Shown here: positions 55,247-63,880 of the stretch, piece by piece
Numbering within the stretch: the first letter of the stretch is position 1
Layout: each line of letters starts with the position of its first letter
Source: Candidatus Babeliales bacterium
GTDB taxonomy: Bacteria > Babelota > Babeliae > Babelales > Vermiphilaceae
DNA: 64,000 bases
Reading direction: 5' to 3'
Assembly: GCA_035944115.1 (NCBI GenBank)
Contig: DASZBJ010000049.1
Span: forward strand, 1-64,000
Made by a program: the position numbers and the translations under genes
The notes under the pieces: model-generated
The model's database searches: none
What the model was told of the DNA's origin: nothing
What the model saw: only the letters and a program-made list of their open reading frames with translations

Positions 55247-55612
55247 ATGAAATTTAAATACTTACTGTTGATTATATGTAGTTCAAGCACTATTTTTGCA
55301 GCAAATCCTGCGTCTGATCTTGAAAAAGCATTATCTTCGAAAAAAGGTTCTCGTGCATCAAGCAACACGCAAAATGCAAAAGCAGCATTGAAAAGATTGC
55401 AAAACCAGGCTTTTGGAGAAGACCGATCATTGCTTGCTGGAGTAAATCCAGAAAACATGAGCAATCAAGCAATGAAACAGCAAATGTTTAGAGATAAAGG
55501 AGGCGAGAGTAATCCTCGCATGAATGCGGCACATGATCGGCTACAATCTAAATTAAAAGCTCGAAATAAACAAAATGAACTAAAGAACGCTGGCGAAGAG
55601 CAAAAATTATAG
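55247..55612 (+). CDS. Small exported Ala/Lys-rich protein, tandem copy 1
   Basis: 121 residues. Signal peptide MKFKYLLLIICSSSTIFAA is nearly identical to the next gene. The mature part starts NPASDLEKALSSKKGS and is Lys/Arg/Asn-rich, probably disordered. GGAT lies before the ATG. The two genes are 17 bases apart and must come from a recent duplication. Unknown function. Confidence 0.7.
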   Translation: MKFKYLLLIICSSSTIFAANPASDLEKALSSKKGSRASSNTQNAKAALKRLQNQAFGEDRSLLAGVNPENMSNQAMKQQMFRDKGGESNPRMNAAHDRLQSKLKARNKQNELKNAGEEQKL

Positions 55613-55629
55613 TTTTATAAGGATATACT

Positions 55630-55980
55630 ATGAAATTTAAATACTTACTGTTGATCGTATGTAGTTCAGGAACTATTTTTGCAGCAAATCCTGCGTCTGA
55701 TCTTGCAAAAGCATTATCTTCAAAAGGTTCTCGTGCATCAAACAACACGCAAAAAACAAAGGTCGTACTCAGAAATTTGCAACGAGAAGCTCTGCAAACA
55801 GAAGTGCAACATTGGTGCGCATTTAACCCAGCGGCGGGCAAAGTTAGCGAGGGCAAATTAAGAAATATGCACAAAGTACAATCGGGGCCCAACGGAGCAG
55901 AGGCTGCGCGCAGTAGATTGCAGCTTAAGTTGATGCTCAAGCAATTAGGCGAGCGTAACATTGAAGAGCAAAAATCATAA
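55630..55980 (+). CDS. Small exported Ala/Lys-rich protein, tandem copy 2
   Basis: 116 residues. Signal peptide MKFKYLLLIVCSSGTIFAA and NPASDLAKALSSKGSRASNNT match copy 1 closely; after about residue 55 the two diverge. The high match in the first 40 residues suggests selection or gene conversion on the exported start. Unknown function. Confidence 0.7.
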   Translation: MKFKYLLLIVCSSGTIFAANPASDLAKALSSKGSRASNNTQKTKVVLRNLQREALQTEVQHWCAFNPAAGKVSEGKLRNMHKVQSGPNGAEAARSRLQLKLMLKQLGERNIEEQKS

Positions 55981-56064
55981 TGTTACGTTAATGATTCAGT
56001 TTCACTCCCTTTTTGTTACACTTAATGACATGTTTACCGATTTTACCTACGAAAGGGATCATAG

Positions 56065-57588
56065 ATGATTTCTATCATAAAAAATACCAAATCGATTGTT
56101 GAACAAAATGTCGACGCGATAGTGGTTTTTGTACCGGAAAATTTTTTGTACGAAGATGTGCAGCCAATAGCAGAAAAATATTTTTCTGCACTGCAAGATC
56201 TCATGATGAAAAAAAAGTTTACTGGTAAAGCGTTATCGACCTGTGTGGTCACTGGAGAAAATGGATCTCAGAGCGTAGATCTTGTTTTTATAGGTCTTGG
56301 CAAGCCGGGTAAAACGGGTGCCATTGATATAGAAACATATCGCAGGGCTGTTGGTCGTGCAGTACGCATAGCAGAAACGCGTAATACAACATCGATGGCA
56401 TTCCAGCTTCCGCATGGAGCATTATTTAATGATACTGCATACGCCGTTGCGTATCATACGACTACTATTACCTATATCGCTGCATATCATTTTAATGAAT
56501 TTATAACTGATGCGGACCAAAAACAGGATACATTAAAGCAAGTTGTTTTTGTAACTGATCATGCAGATGCAGAAATAGTTGAGGCTATGAATGCAGGAGC
56601 AGTGGTTGGACAATCAGTTAACCAGACTCGGCATTGGATTGACATGCCACCATCACATCTTACGCCAACACACCTTGCAAATAAAGCTGAAGCGATTGCA
56701 AATAAGCATGGCCTCAAACTGACCATATTTTCAGAAAATGAAGTGCGTCAGATGGGCATGGGTGGTCTTGCCGGGGTGTCTCGTGGATCAGATAATGATT
56801 GTAAGTTGGTTATCCTTGAATACACGTGCAGCAAAAAAGATGCGGAAACAATCGCATTTGTGGGTAAAGGTATTACCTTCGATTCTGGCGGGCTCAGTAT
56901 TAAACCCGCAGATTATATGGAAAAAATGAAAGATGACATGGCGGGAGCTGCAGCGGTTATCAATGCGATAGAAGCCCTTGCAATTTTAAAGCCTGACGTG
57001 AATGTGATTGCGATTGCCCCATTAGCTGAAAATTTACCCAGTGGTAAGGCATTAATGCCCGGTGATATCGTTACGTTCTATAACGGTAAAACAGCTGAAG
57101 TACGTAATACTGATGCAGAAGGACGTTTGATTTTAGCAGATGCGCTTTCTTACGCAGTCAAACATTATAAACCGGATGCAATGATCGATTTAGCAACATT
57201 GACTGGCGCGTGTGCCTACGCTCTTGGACCTTTTTATACCGGTTTGATGAGTGCGCATGATGAGTTTACCGAACGTGTAACCGCAGCTGCAGAGAGTTCT
57301 GGTGATCGTGTATGGCGTTTACCGTTCCATGATGATTACAAAGCGGCGATTAAAAATCCTCTTGCCGATATTTGTAACATTGGAAGCAATCGATACCGCG
57401 CAGGAGCAATTACTGCCGGATTGTTTTTACAGAACTTTGTAGAAGATGTCCCATGGGTGCATTTGGATATTGCAGGAACAGCGTTTGATGTGCCGGATAT
57501 TTCTTACTACCGATTTGATTCTGCAACTGGAGTTGGCGTACGGCTTTTGGTGGATCTTGCGATGAATTGGAATGTTAAGAAGTCATAG
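56065..57588 (+). CDS. pepA: Leucyl aminopeptidase (M17)
   Basis: 507 residues. A cytoplasmic, hexameric, two-metal peptidase removing N-terminal residues. The catalytic domain has VGKGITFDSGGLSIKP (metal-binding Lys and Asp), MKDDMAGAAAV, and the signature NTDAEGRLILADAL. Full length for the family, with no signal peptide. AAAGGGATC lies before the ATG. Ends in the hairpin at 57606. In a host-dependent bacterium it would help use host peptides. Confidence 0.96.
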   Translation: MISIIKNTKSIVEQNVDAIVVFVPENFLYEDVQPIAEKYFSALQDLMMKKKFTGKALSTCVVTGENGSQSVDLVFIGLGKPGKTGAIDIETYRRAVGRAVRIAETRNTTSMAFQLPHGALFNDTAYAVAYHTTTITYIAAYHFNEFITDADQKQDTLKQVVFVTDHADAEIVEAMNAGAVVGQSVNQTRHWIDMPPSHLTPTHLANKAEAIANKHGLKLTIFSENEVRQMGMGGLAGVSRGSDNDCKLVILEYTCSKKDAETIAFVGKGITFDSGGLSIKPADYMEKMKDDMAGAAAVINAIEALAILKPDVNVIAIAPLAENLPSGKALMPGDIVTFYNGKTAEVRNTDAEGRLILADALSYAVKHYKPDAMIDLATLTGACAYALGPFYTGLMSAHDEFTERVTAAAESSGDRVWRLPFHDDYKAAIKNPLADICNIGSNRYRAGAITAGLFLQNFVEDVPWVHLDIAGTAFDVPDISYYRFDSATGVGVRLLVDLAMNWNVKKS

Positions 57589-57605
57589 TGATTGTGAAGT
57601 ATTAA

Positions 57606-57638
57606 GAGTAGAAGGCGGTTAATTACCGCCTTCTACTC
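57606..57638. terminator. Terminator between pepA and the convergent exported gene
   Basis: GAGTAGAAGGCGG pairs perfectly with CCGCCTTCTACTC across 6-7 bases. No long T run, but it is a strong symmetric stem between convergent genes. Confidence 0.75.
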
Positions 57639-57656
57639 GATACGTTTTATAAAATA

Positions 57657-58742
57657 TTATAATTTCGATTTAATGCGTGATTTAACAGCGTCCGACATTT
57701 CACGATACGCTGGCAACTGCAATGCCTTTTTCTCACGCTGCATCTCATCATGCTGCCGTGCTTTTTTCAACTCTGGTGTAATTGCCTGTTTTACATTAAA
57801 TCCATATGGTAGTATTGGGTTATCAAACCCTTGAGCTTTACGGAATCGTTTCAATAGTACGTCAATAGCGTGTCCAACAAAAGCAATCTCTTTGTAATCT
57901 CCAGTTGATATTAGAAATTCAATAATTTTTTCTGTATGGCGTCCACCAGCGCATATAAAAATGTTTTGTACGTTTAAATGTTGGTAAATATCATCTATAG
58001 CAGCAATGTCTACCATGTATGTCGATGCCTCTATCATCGAACAGGTATCAAATACGGGGTACTTGTCATACATAAAATAGAGTAGCTGTTGCTTAATTCG
58101 ATAGCTCTTAATACTATTTACTGTTTTTGCCATAAAGGTTCTGTATAACCCCTGCAGTCCTTTACCCTCTTTATCATTAAGATGAGATAAATTTTCGTAA
58201 GTTGCTTGCATATCCTTGTTTTTAAACTTAAAGTCATTAATTACACCTCTTATTTCTATGTTCTTACACGGTACATTTAATGCGTTGAGATGCTTTTCTA
58301 ATAATGTTAAAGGTGAAACTTTAAGCAGTTTACCAATCAATTCAGGATATATATTAATGTATTCTTTAAATAAGTTAGTTATTTCATTGTTACCTTGAGC
58401 ACCAGTATTATCAAAGCGACCTGCAAAACATTGCTGCAGTGCATATAAAAAATCAGGGTCTTTTTCTTGTATCGTCTCGGTTATATTTTCTATTTTTTGC
58501 TGTATTGAATCTTCCACAAGACATCGAACCTGCCCTTTAAGATTTTGTATAACAGCAAGAAGTTCTGCTTGTTGGTTTAGTGTTTTGCGCATATTCAACT
58601 CATCAACATGCATATCGGCAAGCGCAAAAACCCGCTGTCCTGTCTTTTTATTTCGTAAAACCGTACAATTGTAAAAAACTGTCTGTGTAGAAACAGGCAG
58701 TAGCAAGAGTATGCTTACAAAAAATATAATATGTTTTTTCAT
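57657..58742 (-). CDS. Exported protein with TraB/ChaN-like motif layout
   Basis: 361 residues. Signal peptide (FFVSILLLLPVSTQTVF). Key features: ALADMHVDE at the start of the mature domain, an acidic CLVEDSI about 30 residues later, and IFICAGGRHTEKIIEFL near the end. The order (His-containing strand end, Glu, then Gly-x-x-H followed by a helix) recalls the TIKI/TraB and EreA/ChaN superfamily of metal-linked hydrolases, but this rests on motif order only. Basic C-terminus. AAAAGGGATGAGGC precedes the ATG. Confidence 0.6.
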   Translation of the reverse strand: MKKHIIFFVSILLLLPVSTQTVFYNCTVLRNKKTGQRVFALADMHVDELNMRKTLNQQAELLAVIQNLKGQVRCLVEDSIQQKIENITETIQEKDPDFLYALQQCFAGRFDNTGAQGNNEITNLFKEYINIYPELIGKLLKVSPLTLLEKHLNALNVPCKNIEIRGVINDFKFKNKDMQATYENLSHLNDKEGKGLQGLYRTFMAKTVNSIKSYRIKQQLLYFMYDKYPVFDTCSMIEASTYMVDIAAIDDIYQHLNVQNIFICAGGRHTEKIIEFLISTGDYKEIAFVGHAIDVLLKRFRKAQGFDNPILPYGFNVKQAITPELKKARQHDEMQREKKALQLPAYREMSDAVKSRIKSKL

Positions 58743-58878
58743 GCCTCATCCCTTTTAATATATTTCAATTATGAGGTCATGATAGCGTGTTGGGATTCAG
58801 ATTGTCAATAGGTGCATTAGGTGAATGGGTTAACTCGTGCGCTGTATGGACAAATGGAAATGACCAGGGGGCACCTTT

Positions 58879-60627
58879 TTAAATTTCTTGGTAATCCCAC
58901 AGCTTCTTATACAAACTATCTGGTTGTGCAATCAGTTGATCATGGGTTCCTTCTTCGATGATAGCCCCTTTATCAAGGACGATAATGCGATCCATGTGTT
59001 TTAATGTGGATAGCCGGTGAGCAATGGCGATAACCGTTTTTTGTTTATCAGCCATGAGAATGTTGAGGCTGTCCTGTACCAGGCTTTCTGTGTAACTATC
59101 CAGAGAAGAAGTAGCTTCGTCTAAAATTAAAATAGGTGCATTTTTTAAAATTGCGCGGGCAATAGCGATGCGCTGTCGTTGGCCGCCAGAAAGTTTGACA
59201 CCTCGTTCACCTGCGTAAGTATTATATCCTTGTGGTTGTCTCATGATGAATTTATGGATATGTGCCTGTTCGCATGCTGCAATTACCTCCTCATCGGTAG
59301 CGCTTGGATTACCGTAACGGATATTTTCCATCAAGGTTCGATGAAAGAGTAACGTGTCTTGGGGGATCACTGCAATCATACTGCGTAATGATTCTTGCGT
59401 AACATATTTTATATTTTGATTATCTATTAAAATGTCCCCCTCATTGTTTTTAAAATATCGCAACAGTAAGCTAATAATGGATGATTTACCCGATCCTGAG
59501 CGTCCTACTATTCCTATTTTTTCCCCCGCATGAATGGTCAGATTTATATTTTTAATGACATATTTGGTGCCATCATATGAAAAAGAGACATTGTGAAATT
59601 CAATTTTTGGGTTAGTAACAATGATCGGATGGGCGTCGCTGACATCGGTCATTTGATGAGGAAGCATTAAAATCGATAGGCAACTTTTTATATCTCCCAT
59701 GGATCGTGCAAAATCTTGTAGCGCTGTGGTGATATCCCAAATGTCTTCTGCAATAACCAATGCAAGGCTAAATACAAAAGCAAAATCACCGACTGATATT
59801 AATCCATTAATGCGTAAATAGACCATATAAAAGAGAATGAATGCAAACATAACCAGATATAAAAGCCCGCCAATAAGCTGTACGAAAAAGGCGTATTTAT
59901 AGAGTTGAATCTGTTTTGGGATGAAATCATATGAGATCTGATTATCTAAATAGCGCAGTTCTCGTTTGCGGGCGGAAAAAGAAAAAAGAGAGATGATGTT
60001 AGAGATTTTATCAGAAATCTGTCCAAAAAGAGCGTGTTTACTTTCCGTTTCTCGAAATGCGTATTTATTCAGTTCGTTTGATAACCTAAACATAATGGGC
60101 GCATAGATAACACCCCAGATTAAAACAAAACTGCCAAGATACATATTTACAAAGGCAAGAGCACAGAGATTTACTAAAATTTTAAGAACTTTTGCAAAAA
60201 AGCCATGATGGATTTCTGCCCAAAATTTATCATATCCGCTGACAAGGCCTTTTATTTTGCTGGTGATAAAACCGGTGAAATTATCTTGAAAAAATGCATA
60301 GGAGTGATGTTGCACATAATCATATGATTGCAAAATAATTGAACGGCGTACATACGGCTCGGCTTTCCATTCAGCAAAGTTACTAATCCGCCAAACAAGG
60401 TCTAATACAATTTGAGTAACGATAAAAAGAATTATTGGAGTAGAAACGCTGCTATATGATACGAAATTTTTTGCTTCCATTATATCTAAAAACATTTTTA
60501 TGGCGTAGCTGTAAGCAAATGAGTAAAAACTGCTTACAATTGGGGCAAGAAGCATGAGGGAGTAAAACCATTTGTAAGGTTTTATGTGCCGCCAGAAAAA
60601 CGAAATAACATGCATATTACTCATCAT
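58879..60627 (-). CDS. ABC exporter, fused membrane and ATPase domains (MsbA-like)
   Basis: 582 residues. Six membrane helices in the first 310 residues, then the nucleotide-binding domain: Walker A GIVGRSGSGKSSI, Q-loop VIPQDTLLF, signature LSGGQRQRIAIARAIL, Walker B ILILDEATSSLD, His switch AIAHRLSTL. A homodimer is expected. Substrates of such exporters include lipids, drugs or peptides; none can be named from sequence. AAGGAG is six bases before ATG 60627. Confidence 0.92.
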   Translation of the reverse strand: MMSNMHVISFFWRHIKPYKWFYSLMLLAPIVSSFYSFAYSYAIKMFLDIMEAKNFVSYSSVSTPIILFIVTQIVLDLVWRISNFAEWKAEPYVRRSIILQSYDYVQHHSYAFFQDNFTGFITSKIKGLVSGYDKFWAEIHHGFFAKVLKILVNLCALAFVNMYLGSFVLIWGVIYAPIMFRLSNELNKYAFRETESKHALFGQISDKISNIISLFSFSARKRELRYLDNQISYDFIPKQIQLYKYAFFVQLIGGLLYLVMFAFILFYMVYLRINGLISVGDFAFVFSLALVIAEDIWDITTALQDFARSMGDIKSCLSILMLPHQMTDVSDAHPIIVTNPKIEFHNVSFSYDGTKYVIKNINLTIHAGEKIGIVGRSGSGKSSIISLLLRYFKNNEGDILIDNQNIKYVTQESLRSMIAVIPQDTLLFHRTLMENIRYGNPSATDEEVIAACEQAHIHKFIMRQPQGYNTYAGERGVKLSGGQRQRIAIARAILKNAPILILDEATSSLDSYTESLVQDSLNILMADKQKTVIAIAHRLSTLKHMDRIIVLDKGAIIEEGTHDQLIAQPDSLYKKLWDYQEI

Positions 60628-60739
60628 TATTTGCTCCTTGTATAAGACCTGCGGATTTGTAAACTATCTTCAAATCGCGCTATTCATAGCTCCACCACTC
60701 TAGTATATCGTGTCATATCTGCCAAGTTATTTTAGATAA

Positions 60740-61116
60740 GAGCTTATCCGAAAATTATTGCCTTATTTATTCGCCATATTTAGACACTAATCGAAGCAAG
60801 AAACCCACGATCGTCTTCGCGAACCCGTCTTCGCTCGGCTTCGCCGGGCAAGCCGCCAACTTGTCCGCCGTAGCTTTAGCGAAGGAGGATTAGCGTGCGT
60901 GGCGATCCAGGTTAATAAAGTAATATTTAGGTAAATTCAATAAAAATAATCTAATTTGTCGCGCCTTGCCGGCGCATAATTGCCTGGATCACCACGCATT
61001 CGCTTCCGCCTTCGTTTAACTACGGCGGACAGACTGTGAAGACGATCGGGAGTCAAGAGCTTCCTACAATCTCCGTCCATTGCAATAATCATGAATTAGT
61101 TTTTGGATAGGTTCTC
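60740..61116. mobile_element. 377-bp foldback element with IS-like terminal repeats
   Basis: The ends, GAGCTTATCCGAAAATTA on the left and the reverse complement of 61097-61116 on the right (GAGAACCTATCCAAAAACTA), are similar and IS-like. Inside, long imperfect inverted arms carry CGATCGTCTTC, TGTCCGCCGTAG and GTGGTGATCCAGG or its left-arm version. No transposase ORF. It is either a MITE or a composite of palindromic repeats. The rest of the gap 60628-61359 is listed separately or holds nothing clear. Confidence 0.5.
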
Positions 61117-61138
61117 AAAATAATTTATTTTTTAGACA

Positions 61139-61174
61139 GCAATATTAGTGTAGAGCTAAAAGAAAGAAGCTATA
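61139..61174. mobile_element. Solo end of an IS630-type element
   Basis: The bases GTGTAGAGCTAAAAGAAAGA and AAGCTATA match the right end of the IS at 9010-9969 (near 9936-9972) with a few changes. No matching left end or transposase ORF lies nearby, so this is probably a deletion remnant. The 61175-61359 stretch has short palindromes (61301-61326) and no gene. Confidence 0.6.
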
Positions 61175-61359
61175 AATAAGAAATTTCCGGCAACCGTTCA
61201 TAAGCGAAATTATTATGTCAAAAAAAACAATCGACTGCGCTATAACTTTCAAAAGCGCACTGCGCATAAAAAATTAGCAAAGGATGAAAAATAAAAGGAA
61301 TCCGACTTCGCTAAAGCTTCGTCGGACAAGCCATAAAACAAAATTAGATGGCAAAAAAA

Positions 61360-62082
61360 TTATAATAAATCCGGTTTATATACCTCTTTCCACGCCTCGA
61401 GCGATACGGGAAAATGTGGAGTAGCAAGTTCAAGCATTGCCTGTGCGTATTGCCGAATTTCGTATTGCGCGCCAACATGCAATCGTAAACCTAAAAAATG
61501 CATGAGCGAGTGTAGATTGCAGGTGAAAATAAATTCGGTGTAGGTGCACATAGGCAGTAATCCTCGTGCTAACTCGCGGCATACTTTATTCTCGATTAAG
61601 TTTTCATATGTCTGGGCTGCAAGCGCAATCACTTTTTGGTATTGCTCAACCAGTTCTGCATTTTCAAATGGGGCTAGAGATGATTGTTTGTTGTGAGGAT
61701 CCTGATGTCGCCATTGTTGTGGCATATAAAATTCATCTTTTGCTTTAACATAGCGATAACTAATTTCGTTATATGAGTTCATCCTATGACGCATCCATTG
61801 GCGTGATACGTATAATGGACATTTGACGCGAAACGAGAGTTGGTTGTGTTCAAACGGGCTGGTGTGTTTATGTTGCATTAAATATTTGATCAGCTTTTTA
61901 TCCTGTTCGGTCATAGTTTGTACCGTTTTACCGTAACAAACCCGTGCTGCATTTACTACATCAATATCTGATCCCGATACACGGATTAGTTCCAAAGAGC
62001 TTATACCATCACCTAAAGGATCGAGTTGTTGGGGTTGTTGTGGGCAGCATGAAACTGCTGGACTAACTTGCATTTCTACCAT
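61360..62082 (-). CDS. thyX: FAD-dependent thymidylate synthase ThyX
   Basis: 240 residues. It makes dTMP from dUMP using methylenetetrahydrofolate and FAD. The ThyX signature RHRMNSYNEISYRY is intact (R-H-R then seven residues then S). Flavin-binding context SPFEHNQLSFRVKCP and RGLLPMCTYTEF. The 20-residue N-terminal Cys/Gln/Pro stretch before the core (SCCPQQPQQLDPL) is unusual. GGAG lies before the ATG. No thyA was seen in this window. Confidence 0.95.
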   Translation of the reverse strand: MVEMQVSPAVSCCPQQPQQLDPLGDGISSLELIRVSGSDIDVVNAARVCYGKTVQTMTEQDKKLIKYLMQHKHTSPFEHNQLSFRVKCPLYVSRQWMRHRMNSYNEISYRYVKAKDEFYMPQQWRHQDPHNKQSSLAPFENAELVEQYQKVIALAAQTYENLIENKVCRELARGLLPMCTYTEFIFTCNLHSLMHFLGLRLHVGAQYEIRQYAQAMLELATPHFPVSLEAWKEVYKPDLL

Positions 62083-62292
62083 AAAAGCTCCGTTATTAAC
62101 GAGATAGGGTGTGTAAAATTGGTTTCATTGTGCATGATTTTACGTAAAACTTCAAACAAAATTATTGTGTCTTGTGATGCATTATGTATGGCATAAATAT
62201 GCATCCATTGATTTTTTTATATGTTTTTAATTATTATTGTAGTTGCTATGTGAATAACTATTTGATTCGTATTGTTGTAATAAGGGGGAGTA

Positions 62293-63087
62293 ATGAAGAG
62301 ATTGTTTGATCGAAAAAGCCTACTGTTTGCAGTCGGTGTGTTGTTGGTGAGTGGTGGTTGTATCACCGCGCAAGTTCCTAAAAATTTAAATGAAGCAGTA
62401 CATATGCTTTTAAAAGATAGCACGATATGGAATCGTGGCAATCTGTTGTTATCAGTTGGATTACCCAGTGACAGTGAGTATCAAGAGCGAAAGCGGCTTA
62501 TGAACACTGTTTTCAATGGGTTGGGGCAATATGTTACCAAAGCAGACAAAGCATTAAAGCCACAATTTGATGAGCTGCGTCGTATCAATGATGAGCTGTT
62601 TGAATGCATGACGTTTGTTTACAGTCAGTACCTGCAACAGCATATATATGGTGAACAAGAAAGAGCATCGGGCATTATTGTTGTCCAAAATGATGAAATT
62701 ATTAAAAAAATTGATGTCAAAAAAATACGTATTGGAGATGTAACCAGTCGCGTAAGAGAGTTTCGAGAAGAATGGGATATAGAACCCCCCATGCTACAGG
62801 GAGCTGCTACTGGATCAGACGCGATCGTCGATATGCGGGCAAAATTAAGATGGGTTTTGAAGGATTATAGAAAATCGTGGTTTATTAACAAAAAACGGGG
62901 CGATGTGGTCGAATGTTTGCTGTATTTAGCAGATCGTATTGATGATCATATTAGAAAATTTATCACTGATTACCGACAGATCATCATGTTATTCTCAAAG
63001 ATCAATCGTCCACAGACGCCACCACCAGTACGCCCTATAAAAGAGGTAGTTGATGATTCAGAACAAAATAAAAACGAGGGGAAATGA
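62293..63087 (+). CDS. Exported protein of the W-N-R-G-N family, copy 1
   Basis: 264 residues. Signal peptide (SLLFAVGVLLVSGGC). A conserved start region NLNEAVHMLLKDSTIWNRGNLLLSVGL is shared with the next gene (VWNRGNLLLSVGL). The rest is helical and matches by layout: RKKADKALKPQFDELRRIN, LRWVLKDYRKSWF, VVECLLYLADRIDDHIRKFITDYR. A Pro-rich tail follows. The Cys near residue 18 might be a lipidation site. It overlaps the next gene by 4 bases (ATGA). Confidence 0.7.
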   Translation: MKRLFDRKSLLFAVGVLLVSGGCITAQVPKNLNEAVHMLLKDSTIWNRGNLLLSVGLPSDSEYQERKRLMNTVFNGLGQYVTKADKALKPQFDELRRINDELFECMTFVYSQYLQQHIYGEQERASGIIVVQNDEIIKKIDVKKIRIGDVTSRVREFREEWDIEPPMLQGAATGSDAIVDMRAKLRWVLKDYRKSWFINKKRGDVVECLLYLADRIDDHIRKFITDYRQIIMLFSKINRPQTPPPVRPIKEVVDDSEQNKNEGK

Positions 63088-63818
63088 TGGAAAAAATAAG
63101 TTCATTGCACAAGATGTTGATCATTGGATTATTAGCAATGGGATATAGCTATCATCTTGATGCAAAAGTACCTTCAAACAGAGCAGAAGCGAAAGCTTTG
63201 ATTGAAGGAAAGGCAGAGCGTGACGTGTGGAATCGTGGAAACCTTTTACTATCGGTTGGATTGGATTATAAGCAGAGAGAAAAGGATTGGTATGCAATCT
63301 TAGATGATATAGGTGCATATATTAAAAATGTGGATAGCCGCCTATTGGGACAATTTAAAGAATTGAATCATATAAGTCGTTATCTGTTTGTTGAAATGGC
63401 TGAGCTCTATAGACGCTTTGTTGTTCCTATGATCATAATGCCGAAAAAGGAACAGATTGGTATTATGGCAACTTCACCAAATGAAATTGCGATGAATTTG
63501 GATTTTTCTGCATCATGTCCACCAAGTTATAAGCAAGTATGCATAGCGCCTCTGATACAGCAAATGAAGGTCGTTGTGAAAGATTTAACCATTAAGGGGG
63601 ATAAGAAGTCAGAACGGATAATGCGTGTTAGGACCGCTCTAGAGAGCATCTTAAAAGAGTATCGTTCACAGTTCTTTGCATGGCGCAGCAGTAGTAAGCA
63701 AGAGGCGGTTGAGGCGCTTATATTGTTAGCAGATCGGATCAATCTTCACGTGACAAAGTTTATGACCGATTATGGAGTATTGATGAATTCCGTAAGGGAG
63801 TATGGTCAACCGCGGTAA
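63084..63818 (+). CDS. Exported protein of the W-N-R-G-N family, copy 2
   Basis: 244 residues. Signal peptide (MLIIGLLAMGYSYHLDA). Shared motif VWNRGNLLLSVGL at about residues 52-64, and later LESILKEYRSQFFAWRSS and ALILLADRINLHVTKFMTDY match copy 1. ATG 63084 overlaps the previous stop; ATG 63087 has better spacing to GAGGGG. Translational coupling is likely. A third exported ORF starts 62 bases later. Unknown function. Confidence 0.7.
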   Translation: MMEKISSLHKMLIIGLLAMGYSYHLDAKVPSNRAEAKALIEGKAERDVWNRGNLLLSVGLDYKQREKDWYAILDDIGAYIKNVDSRLLGQFKELNHISRYLFVEMAELYRRFVVPMIIMPKKEQIGIMATSPNEIAMNLDFSASCPPSYKQVCIAPLIQQMKVVVKDLTIKGDKKSERIMRVRTALESILKEYRSQFFAWRSSSKQEAVEALILLADRINLHVTKFMTDYGVLMNSVREYGQPR

Positions 63819-63880
63819 GTTATTAAGGTAAAAATAGAATGTATGCGATAAAATAGTTTAAATAAGGAAAAGGAGAAGAA

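Noticed and set aside
61214-61276. 20-residue ORF (MSKKTIDCAITF) near the IS remnant
   Set aside because: It could be a transposase leftover, but it is too short and matches no part of the IS proteins seen here.
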